A stretch of 64,000 nucleotides of DNA from Zygosaccharomyces rouxii (lineage: Eukaryota; Ascomycota; Saccharomycetes; Saccharomycetales; Saccharomycetaceae), in NCBI RefSeq assembly GCF_000026365.1, contig NC_012994.1:62001-126000 (forward strand), given 5' to 3'. Every line of letters starts with the position of its first letter. Position 1 is the stretch's first letter. The notes beneath the pieces were generated by a model. It ran no database searches and was not told where the DNA came from. It was given only the letters and a program-made list of their open reading frames with translations. The translations under genes and the position numbers were made by a program. This document shows, piece after piece, positions 9,583 to 19,296 of this stretch.

Positions 9583-10761
9583 ATGTCTACAACTCTGTAC
9601 ACTGCAAACGATTTCATACTTTTGTCACTACCTCGGAATGCAGCACCTGCCAATTCTTCCAATTCAAGTGCAGATTCTTGGTTACAAAATGAATTGATCG
9701 GTGGTAGGGCATTTGTATCTGATTTCCAAATTCCTGAATTTAAAATAGGCTCATTAGACAGCTTAATTGTACAATCTGAAGAATTGGCGAAAGCAGATAA
9801 CCAAATTGGTTCGTCGATTGGTAAAATTGTTGAGATTTTAACTAGTTTAAACGAAAGTGGATCCAATGCCTATAAGACTGTCCCCATAAATAACGTGCCA
9901 GTACCTGAATACTTGGAAAATTTTCAATGGATGACAAGAAAGTTTAGACTTGATAAGTCAATTGAAGAATTGATGAAATTGATTACGGATGAATCTACAC
10001 AATTGGATTCTGATGTTAGAGCAACTAGTACCAATTACAACAATGCCAAAACCAATTTAGCGACTGCAGAAAGGAAGAAAACGGGTGACTTATCTATAAG
10101 GTCATTACACGATATTGTTAAACCAGAGCATTTTATCTTGAACTCAGAGTATTTGACTACGGTACTCATAGCCGTACCTAAAAGTTTGAAATCTAATTTT
10201 GAGAAAACCTATGAGACTTTAGCCAAAAATGTGGTCCCAGGATCCGCTGGTATCATATCACAGGATTCAGAGTACATTCTTTATAATGTACATCTTTTCA
10301 AAAAAAGTGTACAGGATTTCAATGCAGCTGCAAGGGAAAAGAAATTTACTCCAAGGGAATTTGATTATTCAGAAGAATTGATTGACCAATTGAAACAAGA
10401 GCACGATTCTGCAGCTCATTTGGAGCAATCATTGCGCTCACAATTGGTTAGATTGGCTAAGGCTGCTTATGCAGATAGTTTTATTAACTGGTTCCACACG
10501 AAGGCGCTTCGTGTCTTTGTCGAATCAGTACTTCGTTATGGTTTACCACCCGACTTCAATACTAAGATAATTGCAGTGCCACCAAAGAACTTGAGCAAAT
10601 GTAAGGCTGAACTTACGGAAGCATTTGGATATTTGAGCGGTAATGCATTTGCAAGAAACAAACAAGGTAAAATTGTGAAGGAAGACGCAAGTCTTCACCA
10701 ATATGCGGCTCTAGTGGATACAGAATACGAACCATTTGTCATTTACACCATCTCTCTGTGA
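9583..10761 (+). CDS. VMA5: Vma5, V-ATPase V1 subunit C
   Basis: 392 aa, the same length as yeast Vma5, and alignable end to end by eye (LYTANDFILLSLP, GGRAFVSDFQIPEFKIGSLD, ENFQWMTRKFRLDKSI, ERKKTGDLSIRSLHDIVKPE, ALRVFVESVLRYGLPP, YAALVDTEYEPFV). Subunit C bridges the V1 peripheral stalks to V0 and is the subunit released on reversible disassembly of the pump. A V0 subunit (STV1) lies 36 kb downstream. Confidence 0.98.
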   Translation: MSTTLYTANDFILLSLPRNAAPANSSNSSADSWLQNELIGGRAFVSDFQIPEFKIGSLDSLIVQSEELAKADNQIGSSIGKIVEILTSLNESGSNAYKTVPINNVPVPEYLENFQWMTRKFRLDKSIEELMKLITDESTQLDSDVRATSTNYNNAKTNLATAERKKTGDLSIRSLHDIVKPEHFILNSEYLTTVLIAVPKSLKSNFEKTYETLAKNVVPGSAGIISQDSEYILYNVHLFKKSVQDFNAAAREKKFTPREFDYSEELIDQLKQEHDSAAHLEQSLRSQLVRLAKAAYADSFINWFHTKALRVFVESVLRYGLPPDFNTKIIAVPPKNLSKCKAELTEAFGYLSGNAFARNKQGKIVKEDASLHQYAALVDTEYEPFVIYTISL

Positions 10762-11041
10762 AGGTAATAAATAACTTTTTTTTTGTTCTTAGCCGTAAAA
10801 ATTATATAGACCCCCTGATGAAATGTCAGCACCAACTGACCCAAGAATCTAAGGTTACATCGTCATCTTATTCTGATCTTTACTCTTCATCGTAGTTAAG
10901 TGATTTTTTCACGCCGGATCGATTTACGCACACGTAGTAGAGATTAGACCCTCTCGCTGAAAAACTATCTAAACCAATTACTACGCTTACTGCCAAGTTG
11001 ATAAAAGGTGCCGACGGGTTGCTTCAACCAATCTTTTGACC

Positions 11042-13048
11042 ATGCAGTCTATTTCAAACGGTTGTACCGATGCAATTGTCCAGCCTACCTCTATTAGGGT
11101 TGTGTTGAGGTTAAAACCACTTATTGATGAAGCGGCCAAGCTGTCATATGTGGAAGATGGCGCTGGATCCTTATCGTTACAAGATTTCCCACAAGTAGCT
11201 GGTAAGGCAACTTTCTTTAGTGATGCAAATGATACCAATAAATTTCGATTCAATAAAGTTTACGACGTAGGTGTGAGACAACAGGAAGTATGTGAAGATA
11301 TCATTGGTGACAATGTAATGGAACTCCTAGCAGGTTTCAATGTAAGCATAATGGCCTTTGGATCAGAAGGGTCTGGTAAAACATATACTATGTTCGGTAA
11401 TGATCACGAGGAAGGTATAGTTCAGCGGATGTGCCAATCAATCTTTGATCAATTGGATAAGTTACATGAAGATAGTGGCAATGAATCAACTATCAGTATA
11501 AATTTCTTCGAGTTATTTGCTGAGAATGTTTATGATCTCTTATCTCTTCAGAAAAATTCAAAAGTTTTGAAGACATCCAGTGATACCAAAACACATACTT
11601 TGTCTGTTAAGGGTCTTCGAACTGTCAGCGTCAATTCCGTTTATGAGCTTTTAGCTTATATTAATGAAGGTCACCTTCGTAGGTGTCATTCGGATTCTCA
11701 TTATAGGAAATCTAGATCTAGTGCCTTTTTAAATATTACAGTGGAACAAAGGAATAAAAAGGAGGAGACCTTGAAGCATAGCGTTTTGCAACTAATAGAT
11801 TTAGCCAGTTCTGATAAATTGGATAAGAATTTGAAATATGATATTTCAACCGATGAGATGAAATCTACCAATTCATCTATGCAAAATTTGCATCAAGTAG
11901 TTTATGGACTATCGGAATTAGAATCACCATCCTCAAAGAACCATAGCTCTAAACATACTCATCGTACCTCTCGTCTGGCAAAATTTTTACAACAGGCAAT
12001 TGGTGGTGATAGCAAGACTACAGCCGTGATGCTTTCTTCCACCGATAAGGCGGATAGAGAAAATACTGTAATCACTCTATCGTTGGGCTCCAGACTCAGA
12101 TCAATCCATAACTTTCCAGTACAAAACAAAATGGGACTTAATTCTAAAGCTCTTCTCGATCTTAGACTAAAGAATATGAGCACAAGGGAGGATAGTTATT
12201 TGACTCGAATAAAATATTTGGAAGATGAAGTTAGTAAATTGGGTGGTACCATTCAGCAGAATAAAAACCAAGTTTCCACAAACAAATCTTTGACCGAAAA
12301 GAATATGAAGTTAATGGATCAATTAGAATTATATCGTAAATCTCAACAAACTCAGAAATCCGGTTCTGAAGAAGAGAATTTAACGTCTCAACAAAATGGA
12401 AGGATTCAAAATGAGATGTCTGAAGTTTTAGATAACCTAATGGAAAAATGCGAAAGAGTAATTCAATTACAGATGAGATTGGATGAAGAATTACGCCAAA
12501 AGTCACAAATGTCGCAGCAACTCAACTACAAGGAATCAAAGGCTCAGGCTCTTGAAGCTATGAACGTTAAGCTTTTAGAACAACTGAACACCAACGAAAA
12601 TGAAATGAGGAACGTTCTCAATACCAATTCAATTCTGCGAAAAGAGATGGAAAAATGGATGCATGTAGCTAAAACACGTTCAGAAAAAATCGAAGAATTA
12701 CAAAATGAGATCCAAGAACGTCAGGTTGGAAATGTCCCTCAAAATGGTCTATTGTTTCCCCCAGGAGAATTGAATCATATTAGAGATGCCTCTAAGAATA
12801 AAAAGGGCAATTGGTTATTCGGTAATTCCAGTAATAACGCTCTAGGGACCAGAAAAATATCTAATCTATCCAATAGTAACAATCTAGGGACCAGGAAGGT
12901 ATCTAATGTATCCACTAGTAGTGCCGTGACGATAAATTCCCAAGAATCTAATAGCTCTAAGACATCCCATAGAGGACTTAACCTTCATGCAGTTCGACTA
13001 CCTTCAGGCATTGAGAACGAAAACTCTAGTGACAAAAACAATCCTTAG
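11042..13048 (+). CDS. SMY1: Smy1, degenerate kinesin-like partner of type V myosin
   Basis: 668 aa from the ATG at 11042. An N-terminal kinesin-like motor domain (about 20-370) is followed by coiled coil (about 380-570) and the family-specific tail with RKVSN repeats and GLNLHAVRLPSG. The P-loop GSEGSGKT is intact, but switch I is altered (RKSRSSAFLN) and switch II reads DLASSD instead of DLAGSE. Yeast Smy1 promotes Myo2-dependent polarised transport without microtubule motor activity. The gene lies between VMA5 and KAR5 and converges with KAR5 with 20 bp between the stops. Confidence 0.93.
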   Translation: MQSISNGCTDAIVQPTSIRVVLRLKPLIDEAAKLSYVEDGAGSLSLQDFPQVAGKATFFSDANDTNKFRFNKVYDVGVRQQEVCEDIIGDNVMELLAGFNVSIMAFGSEGSGKTYTMFGNDHEEGIVQRMCQSIFDQLDKLHEDSGNESTISINFFELFAENVYDLLSLQKNSKVLKTSSDTKTHTLSVKGLRTVSVNSVYELLAYINEGHLRRCHSDSHYRKSRSSAFLNITVEQRNKKEETLKHSVLQLIDLASSDKLDKNLKYDISTDEMKSTNSSMQNLHQVVYGLSELESPSSKNHSSKHTHRTSRLAKFLQQAIGGDSKTTAVMLSSTDKADRENTVITLSLGSRLRSIHNFPVQNKMGLNSKALLDLRLKNMSTREDSYLTRIKYLEDEVSKLGGTIQQNKNQVSTNKSLTEKNMKLMDQLELYRKSQQTQKSGSEEENLTSQQNGRIQNEMSEVLDNLMEKCERVIQLQMRLDEELRQKSQMSQQLNYKESKAQALEAMNVKLLEQLNTNENEMRNVLNTNSILRKEMEKWMHVAKTRSEKIEELQNEIQERQVGNVPQNGLLFPPGELNHIRDASKNKKGNWLFGNSSNNALGTRKISNLSNSNNLGTRKVSNVSTSSAVTINSQESNSSKTSHRGLNLHAVRLPSGIENENSSDKNNP

Positions 13049-13068
13049 AATACTCGAGCTCTGTCATT

Positions 13069-14568
13069 TCATGTACCAACGGACATTATAATATTACCCA
13101 ATTTTGACCCACCATATATGGCAAAGATTAGAAGACAAAATTTTGCCATTACTTGTGCATAGGCGGCAATGGGAGACAGTAGTTTACCCCAGGAAAATTG
13201 TAAGGAAAATCTCTTAATTGCAAAAGTAATGAAGAAAAATCTCCAAACGTATTTGCTCGTGGAAAAGTGGTATACTGCGCTAAAAGTATACTGTGTGAAA
13301 GTGCTGATACAAGTGATCAGTTGTGATACCCTTGTCAAGATTTTTTCAAATTTTGATAAACTTCGATCTATATTATCAATTGCTCCCAGCGTGGTATTTA
13401 GTTTCAGGGAAATTTGTTGAAAAGTGTCATTAATCTGATTATTCCACGATTGAAAATCTGTATTCATCAAGTATGTGGCAGATTTCCAATCTTCTAACAA
13501 ATCTTCTTTGATGTTAGACAATTGAGGAGCTAACTCCTCTATTATAGAGGGCAACAAGGATACTCGGAGTTCTTCTACAGCTCTCAACTGAGATTGTTTA
13601 ACATCATCTGTAACTAGATCCATATTTTTTTTGGTATTCTCGAAGAATAGTTGCATTTCGTCATTCATCTGAGTTTGACCATGTCTTTGAAATTGGTAGA
13701 TTTCCTGCATAAGATTTTTCATTTGCTTCAAACTGTCTAAATTTTCATTTTGGACTTCAACAATTTGTTGAGATATTTCATCATTCTTTAAATCCATAAT
13801 TATACCATCTATCATATGTTGCAACGAATCCATACTTTGCATGAACCCGACATTCTGCTTTTTAATGAATTGTGAATTTTGAACTATTAAACTCTGCATA
13901 TCATCTTGATACCCTTCGAATTCGGTTTGCTTATCCTTAAATGTTTCATCAAATTGTTTTAAATATTCTTTAAACAATTGGGCAATCGTTTGTAAATGTT
14001 CGTCTGATGATGATTCCACATTTGACATCATGTTATAGAAATGTCGGGTAAAATTATCGTTAATTTCACTTTGTATGTTTGTAATATTGAGGAATAAGGA
14101 CAATATCTGTTCCTTTTCGTAAGGGAGAGAATTTTCAAAACATATGGAAGATAACCGCTGATAATTCCCACTGTAAGTCGTCCACCATTGAGCAGAAGAT
14201 TCTAGCTGTATCATACAATCCATCATAGAATCAGTTTGTGTGTTTTTACAAGAGTCTGGGATATGTCCCAAGCCTGCAACCTGGAATTCACATATGGATA
14301 ATTTAACTGCGGTTTCCACTTTAAATGAAGATTCTATGGATTCAACACCTTGCTTCAAACATATAGGTAGAAAAGTTCTAAGAGCATCCCTCACACAACT
14401 AGATTTTAAAAATGGGAAATTTCTTTGTAAAGTCTCATCTGATACAATATCATCCCTAAAGTTGCTTGAAAGTAGCCTTTGCTGAACGCTTTCCACAACT
14501 TCAGCGGTATGGCATTGGATTACAAGCAATAAGAGATTCCATGATAAGAAATGCAATAGCGATCTCAT
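13069..14568 (-). CDS. KAR5: Kar5, nuclear-envelope fusion protein of karyogamy
   Basis: 499 aa from the ATG at 14568; the open frame continues upstream only from a GTG. The start gives a clear signal peptide (MRSLLHFLSWNLLLLVIQCHTA). The Kar5/Tht1/Brambleberry core follows: Cys residues in SSCVRDALRTFLPICLKQG and VKLSICEFQVAG. A long coiled-coil lumenal region (about 190-390) and C-terminal hydrophobic segments come after. Kar5 acts at the spindle pole body for nuclear membrane fusion during mating. Confidence 0.92.
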   Translation of the reverse strand: MRSLLHFLSWNLLLLVIQCHTAEVVESVQQRLLSSNFRDDIVSDETLQRNFPFLKSSCVRDALRTFLPICLKQGVESIESSFKVETAVKLSICEFQVAGLGHIPDSCKNTQTDSMMDCMIQLESSAQWWTTYSGNYQRLSSICFENSLPYEKEQILSLFLNITNIQSEINDNFTRHFYNMMSNVESSSDEHLQTIAQLFKEYLKQFDETFKDKQTEFEGYQDDMQSLIVQNSQFIKKQNVGFMQSMDSLQHMIDGIIMDLKNDEISQQIVEVQNENLDSLKQMKNLMQEIYQFQRHGQTQMNDEMQLFFENTKKNMDLVTDDVKQSQLRAVEELRVSLLPSIIEELAPQLSNIKEDLLEDWKSATYLMNTDFQSWNNQINDTFQQISLKLNTTLGAIDNIDRSLSKFEKILTRVSQLITCISTFTQYTFSAVYHFSTSKYVWRFFFITFAIKRFSLQFSWGKLLSPIAAYAQVMAKFCLLIFAIYGGSKLGNIIMSVGT

Positions 14569-14767
14569 GTTCTTCCTAGTATTTCCCTTCACAGTCTAAG
14601 CCATGTTGAAAGTAGTTGTTCAATTACTTGTTTTACCAACTTTTCTTACACGTCTTTCATAACACCTTTGATATATGACGTATCACCATGATTAATATCA
14701 TTATCATTATCACAATTATCTACATGAATATAATAGAAGTACATGAATAAAATGCCAAATGGAAATT

Positions 14768-16504
14768 TTATTGAGAAGATTCTGTCGCACCTGCTGCTTT
14801 ACCACTGAGTGATTCAATTTCTTGACTAAAGGGTTTAAGAGCTGCCACTAAATGCGGAACCCTAAAGATATCTTCCCAAGTAGTAGCTGGAATGAACCGT
14901 AACAGGTTACTCTCATAACCCATAGCTATCAGTTCATTCATGACATCTGCCTGACCAGCACTGACAAGTTTCAACTCTTGTTTTATAGCTTCTGTGAAAA
15001 GCTTTGGTGTATCAAAAGTAGCACTTATTGATGATCTAGCCCTCAGTGACATCTTCGAATACAATGGCAGAACATACTCCCAAATGAAGATCTTACGCAT
15101 CTGAACAACACCCCCTGGATAATTGGTAGAATCTGTAACACCTTCTTGTGACGCTGATAATAGTGAAGCTATGGAATTAGGTGTGAAATAGGATGGGTAT
15201 TGTTTGAAGAACCCTGCGATTGCAGACCAATTATTGAATTTGGCAAACTGAAGGGCAAACGCTTTGACAAATTTGGCTGGTAAATTGTTATCGTAGTAAG
15301 GTAAAACAGTACGATGGAGTTCGTATAGGTTTGCAGATTTATACCTGTTGTTCTTCCCCATATGCGTTGTTGCCTCGATCATAGAAAGAAGCGTTACATC
15401 AAATACCTCCCTTGTGTTATGCACCTTCTCTGTAATGACAGTTAATAGACTGTAAAGCTCACCGAAATGTCTACAGTAAGGTACTAGGGCAGCAAAGAAA
15501 AGTGGTGTTTGAGCTCTTTGTAATAAAGGTCTAAAATCAGAAATGTATGCAAACCTTTTCAAAGTTCTTGTATCTATATCCTCATCACGTACTTTGGATT
15601 CTACCAACTGCAAATATTTGACAGATAAATCTTCTCTGAGCGCCCAACCATTTAAAATAAGATGACTGAGTAATTTTTTACTGTGATTCAAATCACCACT
15701 CATAATATGGAATTCTAATATGCATTGGGTTACTAAAGGGTCAAATTGTAATTCACAAGCATTAGTGTAGAATTTTTGATTCACTGCGTCAATCAACTGA
15801 TGGTATGCATTCACTAATTCCTTCGTGACGGGCAACCTGTTCCTTTGCATTGATAAAACGAGCTGTAGAATCAAAGTTTCTGCTACTTTTAATTGATCAA
15901 TATCGGCTTCCATGTGTGATTTAATTGATTCTATAATTGCTATCAGTTTACCTTCAGAATTAACGTGGTGTTGCAATAAGTATATATAAACATCTTCACA
16001 GAATAAATTTTTTTCCCTATCATTGACAAGTTCATCCACAATTGAGTCAAGGGCAGCTGAATTCAAATGCTTAGTACGTTCAGATCCGAACAACTCCGTC
16101 ACTTTGTCCACAAGTGGTACATTGGATCTATGCAACTTACTCGGAGTTATAAGTTTCTCTGGTTGACCCTCCAAAGTACGATATATCACACCTTCAGCTT
16201 CTTTTCTTCGAGAAGCATACCCCTGTAACCATACATTGACACCTTTAACCGTATCGAATTTGATAAATCGATTCCTAAGCAATGGCTTTCCTTTCCAATC
16301 TGTAACAAGTGCAGGAACCACTTTAAGACCTTCTAATAATTTACCTCTAACTTCTTTAGAACATGCCGATAGCTCAGCTGCTCTAGTAGGTGTATAAAAT
16401 GGATGAATTATTTGATGCGGCAATGGGGTCAATCCATTCTTTTGATACCGGGACTTTTGATCCAGGAAAAAGTTCCTAGGAATATGACGGGGTTTCGTGG
16501 GCAT
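14768..16504 (-). CDS. AEP1: Aep1, mitochondrial factor for ATP9 (OLI1) mRNA
   Basis: 578 aa (yeast Aep1 about 518). The N-terminus is basic and lacks acidic residues ([22 protein letters not shown]), fitting mitochondrial import. The block [16 protein letters not shown] matches the yeast segment around IIHPFYQPT, and [15 protein letters not shown] matches its C-terminal half. Aep1 is needed for translation or stability of the mitochondrial mRNA for ATP synthase subunit 9. The rest diverges fast, so position between KAR5 and RIM9 carries much of the assignment. Confidence 0.87.
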
Positions 16505-16625
16505 CAGAAATTAACTAGAACGCTGAATTCCTCCTAAAGCATCTACTTTCCACGCTCTTGCAATGAATGAGTATTGGTTGATTCGATGTCCCTCATTGTT
16601 GAAAAATTTCAGACGTGCGAAGCGA

Positions 16626-17330
16626 TCAATCGATAGTACTTGTATAAGTCAACTCGGGTTCGAGAAGGGGTTTACTATGATCATCGCTACGAATAATGGA
16701 GGGAATTCTTGTTCTATCTCTCCAATCGTGCATCGAATGAGTTTCAATTGTATTAGCTCTTGAGCTCTGCAATGTTTCGTAATTCTTGATTGAAACTGTA
16801 CTTCTCAAATTCCAAAGTAAGGAGCAGCAAACGGCGATGACAATTGTAGCCGGTAACATCAACCAACCAGGCCAGCATAGATCAGAGCTGAACACCAAAA
16901 GGTCCACCAGGAACGACAATAGGCAGATGAGAAATGTGGGTAGTGAGAAAAGTGCAATCGATAAAAGAAACATGGGAGAATTTGCCAGTTGCTGGTGACT
17001 CATAAGAAAAATCAGTACGTATAACGTCAATGTAATAGCAAATGAAAGTGGATGTACCACCAGTAATTTGGTGACACTATATTTTAAGCCCGATGGTAAA
17101 GTAGGTACTTTGTTTGGTGGCATTGGATGTGGTGCGAACTCTAGTGAATAACCGATTTTCCGTGAACTGCATTTGTGAATATTAGTATTACAGTATCCAA
17201 AGACTCCATATTCAAAACCCGGCGAAGTGGAAAGAGGTATAGATGATAGCGGAGTTGATATGATCGCGAACAATTGAAAAATGAGAGAAACCGTAAGCAG
17301 TGCTAGACAGAATTTGACTGCTAGTTTCAT
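16626..17330 (-). CDS. RIM9: Rim9, PalI/SUR7-family membrane sensor component of the RIM101 pathway
   Basis: 234 aa (yeast 239). Four hydrophobic segments: residues about 5-27, 95-115, 120-145 and 150-175. Between the first two lies an extracytoplasmic loop with the family motif GVFGYCNTNIHKCSSRKIGYSL. The cytoplasmic tail is short and polar. Rim9 works with Rim21 and Dfg16 at the plasma membrane in sensing alkaline pH or lipid asymmetry upstream of Rim101 processing. Confidence 0.9.
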   Translation of the reverse strand: MKLAVKFCLALLTVSLIFQLFAIISTPLSSIPLSTSPGFEYGVFGYCNTNIHKCSSRKIGYSLEFAPHPMPPNKVPTLPSGLKYSVTKLLVVHPLSFAITLTLYVLIFLMSHQQLANSPMFLLSIALFSLPTFLICLLSFLVDLLVFSSDLCWPGWLMLPATIVIAVCCSLLWNLRSTVSIKNYETLQSSRANTIETHSMHDWRDRTRIPSIIRSDDHSKPLLEPELTYTSTID

Positions 17331-18820
17331 AGCAAGTTTCCTGAACGATTCCTAGATGTGGCTAATTTGAACGCTGATCCAGTGCGAAGACGTATTTGAC
17401 GTTCGGTGTGATTTGATGATGAAAATTGGGTTCAAGATATCTAACGATAAGCCGTTGATAAAAAGCTTAAAAAACCGATTAACAGCCACATTTAAATTTA
17501 ATATATGTGTAGAGAATAGAGTCCCGTGGGTTATCGTTTGGCATTCTTAATGGTTTTCCAGGGGTAACTCTTTGATAAGACGCTTAATGGTCATGGGGAC
17601 TAATGTGACCTAATCTCACTTGCTATTTGAGAAGTATCAGAGCTAACGTGATGAAATTCTCTGGAAACTTTTTTCGAAACGTAAAGTGGTTACAAATTCT
17701 CATACCCTCGTTAATAAGCCGGTGTTCTTGTTCTTATCTTACTGTGCTTGTCGATTTTCGATTGTTATCGAAGTAATAATACTGGTGTATAATGCAAATC
17801 ACCGTCAATCACTAGAACCATAGTACTGGCATCTTATTAGCCGCCATCAGTATTCCGATGGATTTGCACATTCAATGCAATTCATTATCTTTCCTAAGAC
17901 AGTGTTCTACTGCTACTGTAAGTTGTTAACGTCCAAGCAACTAATTTCCTAAGACAGAATCGCACTGTTACTTCCTAATACGTCAGTATTCTAAAATAAT
18001 AGCGTGATTGTTCAGTCTCGTTTCCGCCGATTTCCTTTTTAGTTTTTGGATTTTTGTCCCTCTCACTTATTGGGACGAATGTCAAAAATTCTCTTCCCAA
18101 TTGAAATTAATCCTGTCGGAGTTAAGAACTCCGTTAGGGACAGTTTCCCTTTTGGTTTATGCAGGGCCAGCCTTTCTGAAACTGACCCTGCATTTGGTAT
18201 GACCGCTTTACGTATGGCTGTTTTTTTTACAATTCCACTTTAGTGTATGTACCATTCAATTAAAAGGGCATTGTTGGCATTTCCTCATTCGAGTACCATT
18301 CATTGACGTTTGCCTGCATTCCCAATGAAGATCAAAGTTCTCCCATTTGTCCCTTTCATCTTCGTAAATCTCGGACTTAGTGTATTACTAGGACTGTGTT
18401 GCTGGTCTAGGTGGGTTTTCGAGGGAAACCGATTGAAGAAGTCTCGACATAAATTATTAGTACATTTTATCTCGTTCCGTAAATCGTCTCTTTGATTGCA
18501 GATTGTATACCAAAGGCCAATACCCAGTAATTGGCTTCTTTAAACACTCGCCGCTACCCAAGGCGCAAGAACGCATTGTGATAAGATGCATGTCCAGTTA
18601 TTCTTAGCACATCTGAACCCTTGATTTTATTCGAATACGTAACGGGGAAATCTACTAATTTCTTGCATTCGTTAGTGCTGATATCAAAATCGATTACACT
18701 TTAATGGATCAAATAGTACACTTATATCGCAGCTCCTCCTTAAAAGAACAAAATGATCACTTAAATTTATTGAGCAACCGACATCTTGCTGCAACTGCCA
18801 ATGTAACTGCCCTGTTACAC

Positions 18821-18920
18821 GCTGTTCTTTTAAAAAAGAACCAAAACAGTCGCTGTTCGCTTCGCTCACAGCTTCAAAGAAACATGCAATAGTTCAAGTT
18901 CGTCTTCCCGCTCAGCTCCC
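18821..18920 (+). repeat. Structured intergenic element, copy A
   Basis: Hairpin 1 is a perfect dyad GTTCTTTTAAAAAAGAAC (18824-18841). The 11-nt linker CAAAACAGTCG follows. Hairpin 2 has stem CTGT/ACAG (extendable to GCTGT/ACAGC, 18852-18872) around the 11-nt loop TCGCTTCGCTC. Downstream, 18892-18920 (GTTCAAGTTCGTCTT...) matches the end of copy B closely, after about 20 nt not present in B. The function is unknown. Confidence 0.7.
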
Positions 18921-19184
18921 ATTCTATAAATTCCCACTCGCCATCATTCTGCGTAGAAGTATCGCGTATATGATAGCGGCTACCGAGATTCTGACTCAAG
19001 CGAGATTACCCTGCCCATCACGTGATACAGAGATACAGCCATACTACTTATCCAATTACATAACCTACGTATCCAGTTTGCTCCCCAAAATATCGAACAT
19101 ATTACTACCTTTATCGCCTATAGCTTCATCGTCCTTGTACATCTTCCGATATCAACCTCGAGTAATCTTTTCGTAAGATATGAC

Positions 19185-19213
19185 TGAAAAAATCCTCATC
19201 AGCATCTCATCGC
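19185..19213 (-). promoter_or_regulatory. PAC site (with RRPE-like tract) of DHR2
   Basis: On the minus strand GCGATGAGATG occupies 19203-19213, about 85 bp before the DHR2 ATG; an RRPE-like TGAAAAAATCC lies at 19185-19195 on the plus strand. This fits the role of Dhr2 in rRNA processing. Confidence 0.65.
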
Positions 19214-19296
19214 TACCACCGCCGCCCTACAATAACAGAAAGATAAAAACCCGTCAAGCATAACCGCTCTGCTCTTTCCCTGCCCCCATCGCCGGT

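Larger units (their letters stand above)
17331..19296. other. Long divergent intergenic region RIM9/DHR2
   Basis: 1.97 kb with no convincing gene. Contents: RIM9 promoter, two copies of TTTCCTAAGACAG (17890-17902 and 17945-17957), an imperfect hairpin (18161-18191), one copy of the structured element (18821-18920), a palindromic CACGTG site at 19017-19026 and the DHR2 PAC site. Open frames here are short, lack codon bias and overlap the repeats. Confidence 0.6.

Noticed and set aside
19017..19026. ATCACGTGAT as a centromere CDEI
   Set aside because: The flanks are not AT-rich enough and no CDEIII is seen.
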